Origin: Actinomycetes bacterium
GTDB taxonomy: Bacteria; Actinomycetota; Actinomycetes; Propionibacteriales; Propionibacteriaceae
Direction of reading: 5' to 3'
DNA length: 13,049 nt
NCBI GenBank assembly: GCA_023387135.1
Contig: JAEWIK010000311.1
Coordinates: 1-13,049, forward strand
Shown here: in pieces, positions 1 through 6,601 of the stretch
Numbering within the stretch: position 1 is the stretch's first letter
Layout of the letters: each line of letters begins with the position of its first letter
Translations under genes and position numbers: made by a program
Notes under the pieces: generated by a model
Databases searched by the model: none
What the model was told of the DNA's origin: nothing
What the model saw: the letters and a program-made list of their open reading frames with translations, nothing else

Positions 1-413
1 CGGTGACGCGGCGAGCGCAGGATGGCGTCGATGGCGGTGGAGTGGGTGCGGGTGTACATCCCGACCATGACGTTCTCCAGCGCCGTCATGTTGTGGAACA
101 GCCTGATGTTCTGGAACGTCCGCGCCATTCCCGCCTTGACCACCTTGCGGGGCTGCGGCGGCAGCGGCTCGCCCGCGAAGTAGACGGCGCCCGAGGTCGG
201 CTTGTAGAGCCCTGTCAGGCAGTTGAAGAAGGTGGTCTTGCCCGCGCCGTTGGGGCCTATCAGGCCCACTATCTCGCCGGTGTGGACCTGCAGGCTCACG
301 TCGCTGACAGCCTTCAGGCCGCCGAACTGCATGGTGACGTTGCGGGCGTCGAGCAGCACCGTGCGATCCAGGGTGGTGGCGGCCCGCGCCGCCTCGTCGT
401 ACGCCATGCTCAT
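1..413 (-). CDS. livG: Branched-chain amino-acid ABC transporter ATP-binding protein LivG (5' part, cut by window edge)
   Basis: This is the N-terminal 137 residues of a cytoplasmic ABC ATPase that powers uptake through LivH/LivM; the rest lies beyond position 1. Translation of the minus strand from ATG 413 shows Walker A GPNGAGKTT (residues 53-61), the LivG-typical FFNCLTG that follows it, and the Q-loop in ARTFQNIRLF (Q101). The FQNIRLF form and the later LENVMVG are characteristic of the LivG rather than the LivF subunit. The signature motif, Walker B and H-loop are not in the window. The start overlaps the livM stop by one base (TGATG), and an AGGGAGG ribosome-binding site lies 6 bases upstream inside livM (plus-strand 420-427), so translation is probably coupled. 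There is a short, poorly conserved lead of about 20 residues before the ABC fold; ATG at codon 3 is an alternative start. Confidence 0.93.
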   Translation of the reverse strand, partial: MSMAYDEAARAATTLDRTVLLDARNVTMQFGGLKAVSDVSLQVHTGEIVGLIGPNGAGKTTFFNCLTGLYKPTSGAVYFAGEPLPPQPRKVVKAGMARTFQNIRLFHNMTALENVMVGMYTRTHSTAIDAILRSPRH

Positions 414-2143
414 CACGCGCCTCCCTTCGGATCCGGGTTGTAGTGGGCGTGGTAGGAGATGAGGTCCTCCTCGATCTCCTCCGCCAACTCCTCGTCCTCG
501 GCGTGGAACTCCAGTTGCCGCCGTTCGTCGGCGATGATGCCCTCGGGACGGAACCGCATCATGAACACCATGAGCAGCCCGAACAGCAGCAGGCGGTACT
601 CGTCGAAGAAGCGCAGCTTCTCCGGCAGCAGCTTCAGGATGGTCGCGCCGATGAGGACGCCCATGACGGTGCCCATGCCGCCGAGCACCACCGCGGCGAG
701 CAGGAAGGCCGACTCGAGGAACACGTACTGGTCGGGGGTGACCGACACGTCGTGGTGGGCCTTCACGGCACCTGCCACGCCCGCCAGGAAGGCGCCGCCC
801 GCGAAGGCCAGCAGCTTCAGCGAGAACGTGTTGACCCCCATCGCCTCGGCCGCCAGCTCGTCCTCGCGGATGGCCACCCACCCGCGTCCGATGCGCGACC
901 TGTTCATGTTGGTGAAGACGAGGATGATGATGCCCATCACCAGCAGCATCAGCCAGAAGTAGTTGGCGAACCTGCCGACGTCCACGCCGAAGATGTTGTG
1001 GGACTCCCCGAAGTTGAACCCGAACAGTTCCAGGTCGGGGATGCCGGGGATGCCGTCGGAGCCGTTGGTGATGTTGGGACCGTCGGTCCCGTCCAGGTTG
1101 TTCATCGTGATCCTGAAGATCTCGCCGAAGGCGAGGGTCACGATGGCGAGGTAGTCGCCTGACACCCGCAGCGTCGGGGTGCCGATCAGCAGGCCGAGGA
1201 TCGCGGTGACGACGCCGGCGATGAGCACCGTCACGATGAACGGCGGGTGGATGCCGGACGTGGCGAAGGCTGACTCCGACAGGATCGCCGAGGTGAAGGC
1301 GCCGGCGCCGAGGAAGGCGATGTAGCCGAGGTCGAGCAGGCCGACGAGGCCCACCACGATGTTCAGGCCGAGCGCGGCGCTGGCGAAGATCAGCACCTGG
1401 CTGGCGATCGACATGTTCGCGTTCGAGCCGTTCTGGGTGAACGGGAACAGGAAGGCGACGACGAAGCAGGAGAGCACGAGGACGCGCTTGTTGGTCGAGG
1501 CGGCGATGGCCAGCCAGCCGAAGAGCCCGATCTCCTTCATCGTCAGGACGAACGCCGTCGCGAACGCCGCGTAGAGCAGGAAGCCGCCCGCGTCGTTGAG
1601 GTTGAGGGCGAAGGCCGCGGCGAACAGCAGGGCCGCCATGCCGCCGGCGATGGCGACGATCTGTCCCCAGCGCGGGGTCTTCACCTTGTAGAAGGTGGGT
1701 TCGGGCGACGTCGGCAGCAGCAGGCCGCCGGCGCTGGCGACCAGGGCGCCGGCGAGCGCCACCCAGATGCCGGGATCGGTGTTGGCGAGCCCGCCCGCCT
1801 CCACGGCGATGGCGATCACCGCCACCAGCGCGGCGCCTAGGAGCCCCAGGGAGGCGGTCCTGGCGGCGCTGTTCCAGCCGACGTGCGTCGTCCAGCGCTT
1901 CAGCCTGGCGGGGCCGAGCAGCGGCAGGGCGAAGAGGGCCAGCGCCACCACCGACAGCACGAAGTAGTGGAGTTGCAGGGCGGACGGCGCCAGCCAGTAC
2001 CCGACGTCGTCCAGCACTGCGTGGCTGAACGACCAGGACATGAACGGCGAGACCACCATGAGGATCGAGCCTGCGATCCCGGCGATCCTCGCCGGGCGCT
2101 GCAGGGACTGCAGCCGGTCGTCGGAGAGCTGCGGCAGCCTCAT
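413..2143 (-). CDS. livM: Branched-chain amino-acid ABC transporter permease LivM with long N-terminal membrane extension
   Basis: This is the second permease of the LivHMGF importer, 576 residues, in the cytoplasmic membrane. The canonical LivM core runs from about residue 222 to 540. It includes ALGLNIVVGLVGLLDLGYIA (258-277), the GTPTLRVSGDYLAIVTLAFG segment (321-340), a loop that contacts the ATPase (RIGRGWVAIREDELAAEAMG, about 417-436) and RFRPEGI near the end. LivM proteins are usually about 300-430 residues. The excess is an N-terminal block (about 1-220) with some five or six hydrophobic stretches (near 20-38, 58-78, 98-118, 125-143, 161-181, 186-203) and a strongly acidic C-terminal tail (EDEELAEEIEEDL, 549-561). 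I chose ATG 2143 because it overlaps the livH stop as ATGA; the open frame continues to 2221, but only inside livH. The function of the extension is unknown to me. Confidence 0.93.
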   Translation of the reverse strand: MRLPQLSDDRLQSLQRPARIAGIAGSILMVVSPFMSWSFSHAVLDDVGYWLAPSALQLHYFVLSVVALALFALPLLGPARLKRWTTHVGWNSAARTASLGLLGAALVAVIAIAVEAGGLANTDPGIWVALAGALVASAGGLLLPTSPEPTFYKVKTPRWGQIVAIAGGMAALLFAAAFALNLNDAGGFLLYAAFATAFVLTMKEIGLFGWLAIAASTNKRVLVLSCFVVAFLFPFTQNGSNANMSIASQVLIFASAALGLNIVVGLVGLLDLGYIAFLGAGAFTSAILSESAFATSGIHPPFIVTVLIAGVVTAILGLLIGTPTLRVSGDYLAIVTLAFGEIFRITMNNLDGTDGPNITNGSDGIPGIPDLELFGFNFGESHNIFGVDVGRFANYFWLMLLVMGIIILVFTNMNRSRIGRGWVAIREDELAAEAMGVNTFSLKLLAFAGGAFLAGVAGAVKAHHDVSVTPDQYVFLESAFLLAAVVLGGMGTVMGVLIGATILKLLPEKLRFFDEYRLLLFGLLMVFMMRFRPEGIIADERRQLEFHAEDEELAEEIEEDLISYHAHYNPDPKGGA

Positions 2144-3084
2144 GCGCGATCCACCACCTTCGCGCCGAGCAGCCCTTGCGGCCGGAACACGAGGACGAGG
2201 ATCAACAGGGCGAAGGCCCACACGTCCTTCCAGGCCGACGTGCCGAGGTAGGTGCTCGCCAGCGCCTCGACCACTCCGAGCACGATGCCGCCGACGACGG
2301 CGCCGGCGATGTTGCCGATGCCACCGAGCACGGCGGCGGTGAAGGCCTTCAGGCCCGCGAGGAAGCCCATGCGGATGTCGATGTTGCCGTACCGCAGCCC
2401 GTGCGCGACGCCCGCGATGGCGGCGAGCGCGGCACCGACGGCGAAGGCGGCCATGATGACCTTGTCGACGTTGATGCCCATCAGCCGGGCCGTGTCGGGA
2501 TCCTGCGAGGTGGCGACCATCGCGCGTCCCGTCTTCGTCCGGTTCACGTAGAACCAGAGGAAGACTCCGCAGACGATGAGGGCGCCGATGGTGAAGAGGG
2601 CCGAGAACTGGATGGTCACGCCCCCGAACTGCAGGACGTGACCCGAGATGCCCGCGATCTGCGGGAAGGGGATGGCGCTCTTGGCGCTCGGGAAGCCGGG
2701 AATCGTCCCGTAGAACAGGCGGACGAACTCCTGCAGGAAGACGGAGACGCCGATGGCGGAGATGAGTGGTGCCAGCCGTGGCGCGTTGCGCAGCGGACGA
2801 TAGGCGAACCTCTCCGTCAGCAACGCGACCAGCACCGAGACGAGGATGCCGCCCAGGATCATGAGCGGCAGCAGGACGAGCAGGGCCGCCGTGGCGTCCC
2901 AGTTAGGTTTGCCCAGCACGAGCCACACCGAGAGGGCCCCGAAGGCCCCCACCATGAAGATCTCGCCGTGGGCGAAGTTGATGAGCTGGACGATGCCGTA
3001 GACGACCGTGTAGCCGACGGCGATCAATGCATACAGCGACCCCAGTGACAGCCCGTTGATGAGCTGCTGCAGGAAGAAGTCCAC
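2140..3084 (-). CDS. livH: Branched-chain amino-acid ABC transporter permease LivH
   Basis: This is the first permease of the importer, 314 residues, very hydrophobic with about eight membrane segments. Family features are LINGLSLGSLYALIAVGYT at the N terminus (8-26), INFAHGE (35-41), the cytoplasmic loop TKTGRAMVATSQDPDTARLM (183-202) that couples to LivG/LivF, GGIGN (254-258) and the terminal LVFRPQGLLG. I prefer the GTG at 3084, which places the conserved LQQLINGL segment at the very N terminus as in other LivH proteins. The frame stays open to another GTG at 3123, but that codon lies in the base of the livK-livH hairpin and would add 13 unconserved residues. The ribosome-binding site of the chosen start is weak (AGAGG directly adjacent, GAGGAA further up). 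The gene overlaps livM by four bases (ATGA). Confidence 0.92.
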   Translation of the reverse strand: MDFFLQQLINGLSLGSLYALIAVGYTVVYGIVQLINFAHGEIFMVGAFGALSVWLVLGKPNWDATAALLVLLPLMILGGILVSVLVALLTERFAYRPLRNAPRLAPLISAIGVSVFLQEFVRLFYGTIPGFPSAKSAIPFPQIAGISGHVLQFGGVTIQFSALFTIGALIVCGVFLWFYVNRTKTGRAMVATSQDPDTARLMGINVDKVIMAAFAVGAALAAIAGVAHGLRYGNIDIRMGFLAGLKAFTAAVLGGIGNIAGAVVGGIVLGVVEALASTYLGTSAWKDVWAFALLILVLVFRPQGLLGAKVVDRA

Positions 3085-3122
3085 CCTCTGTCCACCGTTC
3101 CTCGTTCGAGCCGACGACGACA

Positions 3123-3156
3123 CGCGGGGTTGGTGCCTCGCAGCACCAACCCCGCG
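3123..3156 (-). terminator. Perfect 14-bp intergenic hairpin between livK and livH (attenuator or mRNA-stabilising stem)
   Basis: The arms CGCGGGGTTGGTGC (3123-3136) and GCACCAACCCCGCG (3143-3156) are exact reverse complements around a six-base loop. The hairpin begins 8 bases after the livK stop on the transcribed strand and lies upstream of the livH start. No run of T follows on the minus strand, so it is not a classic full terminator. A partial terminator, or a 3' stabiliser of the livK message, would fit a need for more binding protein than permease. The role is inferred; the structure is directly visible. Confidence 0.6.
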
Positions 3157-3163
3157 GTGGTCA

Positions 3164-4378
3164 TCAGCTCAGGACCTTCTCGGTGGCCCAGGCGCCGTTC
3201 GTGACCTTGTAGACGGTGATCGTCTTGGTGACGGTGTCGCCGAACTCGTCGAACGCGACCTTGCCGGTGGCTCCGTCGAAGGACGCCTTGCCGACCGCCT
3301 CGATGGTGGCCTCGCGGGCCGACTTGGCATCGCTGGCGGAGGCGAGCGAGACCTTCAGGCCCTCGATGATCGCCTGCGCGGCGTCGTAGGCCATCGGGCC
3401 GTAACCACCCCACGGCTCGGCGAACCCTGCAGCCTTGTAGTCGTCGCGGAACTTGCCGGCGGACTCCAGCTCGTCGGGCGGTGCGCCGACCGAGGTGGCG
3501 TAGTCGCCCTCGGCGGCGGCGCCGCCTGCCAGTTCGATGAACGTCGGGTCGTAGATGCCGTCGCCGCCCATCAGCGGGACCTTGAGGCCCGCCGCCTTCA
3601 TCTGGCCGGACAGCGGACCCGCCTGCGGGTACTCGCCGCCGTAGTAGACGAGTTCGGGGGCGGTGGCCTTCACCTTGGTGATGACGGCGCTGAAGTCGGA
3701 GTCGTCCGGGTTGATCGTCTCGGCCGCGGTGATGGTGCCGCCGCCGGCCTTGAACGCCTTGGTGAACTCCTCGACCAGGCCCTGGCCGTAGGCCTTCTTG
3801 TCATGGACCGTGGCGACCTTCTTCATGCCGGCGTCCAGCAGGAACTTGGCGGCTGTCGGGCCCTGCACCGCGTCGGTGGTGGCAGTCCTGAAGTAGTTCG
3901 CGTTGGGCCGCTTGGGGCTCGCGGGGTTGGCGCCCTGGGTGAGACCGGGGTTCGTGTTCGCCGGCGAGATCTGGACGATGTGCGCTGCGTCGAGCACCGG
4001 GATCACGCTCTGCGCGACCGAGGAGTTGAGGGTGCCCACCACGCCGACGACGGCGTCGTCGGAGGCGAGCTTGGTGGCGGCGTTCTTGCCGACGTCGGGA
4101 GTCGCCTGGTCGTCCTCGGCCGCCAGTTCGAGCTTCCAGCCCGGGATGGCGTTGGCGGCGTTGGCCTGGTCGACGGCGAGCTGGACCGAGTTCCGCATGC
4201 CGAGGCCGAGCGCGGAGAGGGAACCGGACAGGGGTGCGATGAAGCCGATCTTGGCGGTCTTGACCTCGCCACCTGGAGCGCTGCCGCTGGGTGTCGCGCC
4301 GCGTTCGCCGCAACCAGCCAGAGCCAGGGAAGCGGCCACCACTGTGACGCCGACCAGCTTGAGCGTGAGTTTGTTCAC
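3164..4378 (-). CDS. livK: Branched-chain amino-acid ABC transporter substrate-binding lipoprotein LivK/LivJ
   Basis: This is a 404-residue extracytoplasmic solute-binding protein of the Leu/Ile/Val-binding (Peripla_BP_6) family, expected to be anchored in the outer face of the membrane. The N terminus is a lipoprotein signal: a Lys-containing start (MNKLTLK), a hydrophobic core and lipobox LALAGC with the lipidated Cys at residue 23, followed by a Gly/Ser/Pro-rich linker. The mature domain opens with KIGFIAPLSGSLSALGLGM (43-61) and carries VVGVVGTLNSSVAQSVIPV and ISPANTNPGLT, which usually line the ligand cleft. The start is GTG at 4378, fixed by a near-perfect ribosome-binding site (AAGGAGG, 4 bases away). 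The gene is first in the liv operon. The exact ligand (Leu/Ile/Val, a short amide or urea) cannot be told from sequence; the livHMG neighbours favour branched-chain amino acids. Confidence 0.93.
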   Translation of the reverse strand: MNKLTLKLVGVTVVAASLALAGCGERGATPSGSAPGGEVKTAKIGFIAPLSGSLSALGLGMRNSVQLAVDQANAANAIPGWKLELAAEDDQATPDVGKNAATKLASDDAVVGVVGTLNSSVAQSVIPVLDAAHIVQISPANTNPGLTQGANPASPKRPNANYFRTATTDAVQGPTAAKFLLDAGMKKVATVHDKKAYGQGLVEEFTKAFKAGGGTITAAETINPDDSDFSAVITKVKATAPELVYYGGEYPQAGPLSGQMKAAGLKVPLMGGDGIYDPTFIELAGGAAAEGDYATSVGAPPDELESAGKFRDDYKAAGFAEPWGGYGPMAYDAAQAIIEGLKVSLASASDAKSAREATIEAVGKASFDGATGKVAFDEFGDTVTKTITVYKVTNGAWATEKVLS

Positions 4379-4380
4379 AT

Positions 4381-4389
4381 TTCCTCCTT
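4381..4389 (-). promoter_or_regulatory. Strong ribosome-binding site of livK
   Basis: The minus strand reads AAGGAGGAA ending two bases before the GTG at 4378. This is nearly the full complement of the 16S rRNA tail and is much stronger than the site of livH, consistent with high expression of the binding protein. It also decides the GTG start: the overlapping ATG at 4380 is followed at once by TGA. Confidence 0.8.
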
Positions 4390-4394
4390 GTGAG

Positions 4395-4414
4395 CAGTGG
4401 CTATCGAGCCACCG
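4395..4414 (-). promoter_or_regulatory. Small hairpin in the livK leader, just upstream of its ribosome-binding site
   Basis: On the minus strand CGGTGGCT and AGCCACTG pair (seven Watson-Crick pairs and one G-U) around the tetraloop CGAT. The stem ends five bases before the AAGGAGG site. It could affect translation initiation or mRNA stability. There is no T-run, so it is unlikely to be a terminator of the upstream hemW gene. The functional role is inferred. Confidence 0.35.
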
Positions 4415-4462
4415 GCACGGTGCGGTAAGGCTACGAGAGCAGGGCCATTGAAGCGCCCGTTT

Positions 4463-4478
4463 GTCTCACACTTGTTAC
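4463..4478 (-). promoter_or_regulatory. Possible GlnR-type half-site pair upstream of livK
   Basis: The minus strand reads GTAAC-AAGTGT-GAGAC. The actinobacterial nitrogen regulator GlnR is described as binding gTnAC-n6-GaAAC units, and this unit differs by one base. Nitrogen control of an amino-acid importer is plausible, but a single degenerate unit occurs easily by chance, and no GlnR gene is in the window. Treat it as a candidate only. Confidence 0.2.
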
Positions 4479-4500
4479 AGAGAAATCTCAGATCGCGCAC

Positions 4501-4506
4501 GTTATA
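4501..4506 (-). promoter_or_regulatory. Possible -10 element of the liv operon promoter
   Basis: TATAAC on the minus strand (5 of 6 to TATAAT) lies in the AT-richer part of the 178-base gap between hemW and livK. It would give a leader of about 115 bases that contains the GlnR-like site and the small hairpin. I see no good -35 hexamer at 16-18 bases, so an activator-dependent promoter or a chance match are both possible. The gap holds no gene that I can support. Confidence 0.3.
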
Positions 4507-4556
4507 AAACCGTTGCAAATCCGCCGAACTCGCGAATGCTGCGGCAAAAGTCCTAG

Positions 4557-5767
4557 TCAGTCCAACAGGTCACGCACAATGCCGTCAGCCAGCAGGCGTC
4601 CGGCGTCCGACAGCCTCAGTCGTCCATCCGTAACACTTGCCATTCCCGTGGCGACCACTCCGGCGACCCGGGCCTGTTCGGACGGCGTCAGAACGGCGAG
4701 TTCCAGCCCTTCGGCGAGCCGCAATTCCAGCAGCACCCGCTCGATTCTGCGTTCTTCGGCGGTCAGCACCTCGCGCGCTTCGGCGGGGCTCAGCCCCTCC
4801 TGCAGCCTGGCGGTGTAGCGCGCCGGATGCCGCAGGTTCCACCAGCGGACGCCGCCGACGTGCGAATGTGCGCCCGGGCCTATCCCCCACCAGTCGTCGC
4901 CCCGCCAGTAGGCGAGGTTGTGGCGGCACTCGTGCCCCGGCCTGGCCCAGTTGCTCACCTCGTACCAGGTCAGTCCCGCCTTGGACAGCTCCTCGTCGGC
5001 GATGACGTAGTACTCGGCGTGCACGTCGTCGTCCACGCCCGCCAGCTCGCCGCGGGCGATCCTCGCCGCCAGGCGGGTGCCAGGTTCCACGATGAGCGAA
5101 TACGCGCTGAGGTGGTCGGGGGCGAGGTCCAGCGCCGCGCGCAGGCTGGAGCGCCAGTCGCCGGCGGTCTCCCCCGGGCTGCCGTAGATGAGGTCGAGAC
5201 TGACCGAGCCGAAGCCGGCGGCTCGTGCCCAGCCCACGACCTGCGCGACCCGGCCCGGCGTGTGCCGCCGCTCCAGCACGCGCAGCACGTGGGGCGCGCT
5301 CGACTGCATGCCGAGGGACAGCCTGGTGAAGCCCGCCGCCACCAGCGCGTCGAGGTAGCCGGCGTCGACGGACTCGGGATTCGCCTCGGTCGTCACCTCC
5401 GCATCCGGAGCGAGCCCGAACGTCGCCCTGACGGCATCCAGCAGGCCGGTGAGCTCGCCGCTCTCCAGCAGGGTCGGCGTCCCGCCCCCGAAGAAGACGG
5501 TGCCGACCGGCGGCGGGGTGCCAGGACCGAGGCCGCGAGGTCGAGCTCCGCCCTGACAGCGTCGAGGTAGGCGGTCCGGCTGGCACCGGGAGCCGAACCC
5601 AGTTCCGCCGACGTGTAGGTGTTGAAATCGCAGTAGCCGCAACGCACCGAGCAGAACGGCACGTGCACATACAGGCTGAGCCGTCGCTCCCCCCTCCCCA
5701 CCAGGGCATGCTCGGGCAGCCTGCCGTCAGCCGGCGCCGGACCTCCCTCGGGTGGGGTGGAAGGCAT
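4557..5767 (-). pseudogene. hemW: Radical SAM heme chaperone HemW, interrupted by an apparent one-base frameshift
   Basis: HemW is a radical SAM/HemN-like cytoplasmic protein that binds and delivers heme (formerly annotated as oxygen-independent coproporphyrinogen oxidase). From ATG 5767 the first frame gives SLYVHVPFCSVRCGYCDF, with the 4Fe-4S cysteines C39, C43 and C46. Phe rather than a fourth Cys after CxxxCxxCx is the HemW rather than the HemN pattern. After codon 82 (5522) homology moves to the next frame, which gives TVFFGGGTPTLL, TTEANPES, RLSLGMQS, DLIYGSPGE and the HNLAYWRGDDWWGIGPGAHS region through to the stop at 4557. Adding one base to the GG at 5521-5522 (minus-strand GTCCTGG) restores VLGTPPPVGTVFFGGG and about 402 residues, the usual length. 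As written, the first frame ends at 5393 after about 124 residues. The start overlaps the mtnP stop (TGATG) and has no evident ribosome-binding site, implying translational coupling. Either a real mutation or a sequencing error could explain this. Confidence 0.88.
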
Positions 5768-6591
5768 CAGGGCAGCTCGAAGGGGAGGTCGGAGCCGTCG
5801 AGGGCGTGCCTGCACGAACAGGTCGCCTCGCCGTCGGTCTCGGGGGCCGGCAGCGCCGCGACGACCTTGCGCAACAGCCCCTTGAGCCGCTCGATGTTGC
5901 CGGCGAACACCCGCAACACCTCGGCGTGCGTGACGGCCTCACCGGTGTCGATGCCCGCGTCGTGATCGGTGATCATGCAGACAGTCGTGTAGCACATCGC
6001 GAGTTCCCTGGCGGCGGAGGCCTCGGGCAGGCCGGTCATCCCCACGACGGTTCCGCCGGCGGCGGTGTGCCAGCGGGACTCCGCCTTGGTCGAGAACCTC
6101 GGGCCGTTGATGACGACGAGGGTGCCGCCGTCCACCAGCGGCGTGGCGTCATCGGCGGACGCGAGCATCGCGGCCCTGCCGCGCGGGCAGTACGGATCGG
6201 CGAACGACACGTGGACGACGGGGCCCTCGGAGTCGTAGAACGTGTGAGCCCTGCCCCACGTCCTGTCGATCACCTGGTCGGGGACGACGAACGTCCCCGG
6301 GCCGAGTTCGGGACGCAGCGAGCCCACGGCGCAGGGCGCGAGCACCTGCCGCACGCCGAGGCTGCGCAGCGCCCACAGGTTGGCGCGGTAGTTCACGCGG
6401 TGAGGCGGGAACTGGTGGTTCCTGCCGTGCCGGGGAAGGAAGGCGATCTCACGGCCGTCGAGCGTGCCCACTGCCACCGGGGCGCTGGGAGCACCGAAAG
6501 GCGTGTCGACCTCCACCCATTCCGGGTCGCTGAGGAACTCGTAGAACCCCGAGCCCCCGATGATGCCGATGTCTGCCGCCACGACCTTCAC
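5767..6591 (-). CDS. mtnP: S-methyl-5'-thioadenosine phosphorylase (MTAP family)
   Basis: This 274-residue enzyme splits methylthioadenosine, the by-product of polyamine and SAM chemistry, with phosphate into adenine and methylthioribose-1-phosphate. Conserved sites of the trimeric PNP/MTAP family are GGSGFY (12-17), PRHGRNH (53-59), NGPRFSTKAE (162-171), GMTGLPEASAARE (184-196) and TDHDAG (208-213). The aspartates D209 and D211 sit where adenine-specific members have Asp and guanine/hypoxanthine-specific PNPs have Asn, so MTAP is favoured. A C-terminal CSC (258-260) and C135, C200 and C205 recall the CXC and disulfide cysteines of archaeal MTAPII. The GTG at 6591 is 10 bases after the lepA stop; AAAGG touches it, so the GTG at 6582 (MAADIG...) is an alternative with better spacing. 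The gene overlaps hemW by one base. No other methionine-salvage gene is nearby. Confidence 0.88.
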   Translation of the reverse strand: MKVVAADIGIIGGSGFYEFLSDPEWVEVDTPFGAPSAPVAVGTLDGREIAFLPRHGRNHQFPPHRVNYRANLWALRSLGVRQVLAPCAVGSLRPELGPGTFVVPDQVIDRTWGRAHTFYDSEGPVVHVSFADPYCPRGRAAMLASADDATPLVDGGTLVVINGPRFSTKAESRWHTAAGGTVVGMTGLPEASAARELAMCYTTVCMITDHDAGIDTGEAVTHAEVLRVFAGNIERLKGLLRKVVAALPAPETDGEATCSCRHALDGSDLPFELP

Positions 6592-6601
6592 CCTTTCGCC
6601 G

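Noticed and set aside
413..2221. Upstream start for livM at 2221
   Set aside because: The extra 26 residues are Arg/Pro/Ala-rich and lie inside livH; the ATGA overlap at 2143 is the usual operon arrangement.
3056..4393. Long plus-strand open frame (445 codons) across livK
   Set aside because: It is antisense to a clearly conserved lipoprotein gene, has low-complexity Gly/Arg/Val-rich translation and no family resemblance; it reflects GC-rich codon bias.
5393..5815. Programmed ribosomal frameshift in hemW
   Set aside because: The change needed is -1, but no X-XXY-YYZ slippery heptamer exists at the junction, and HemW is not known to use recoding.
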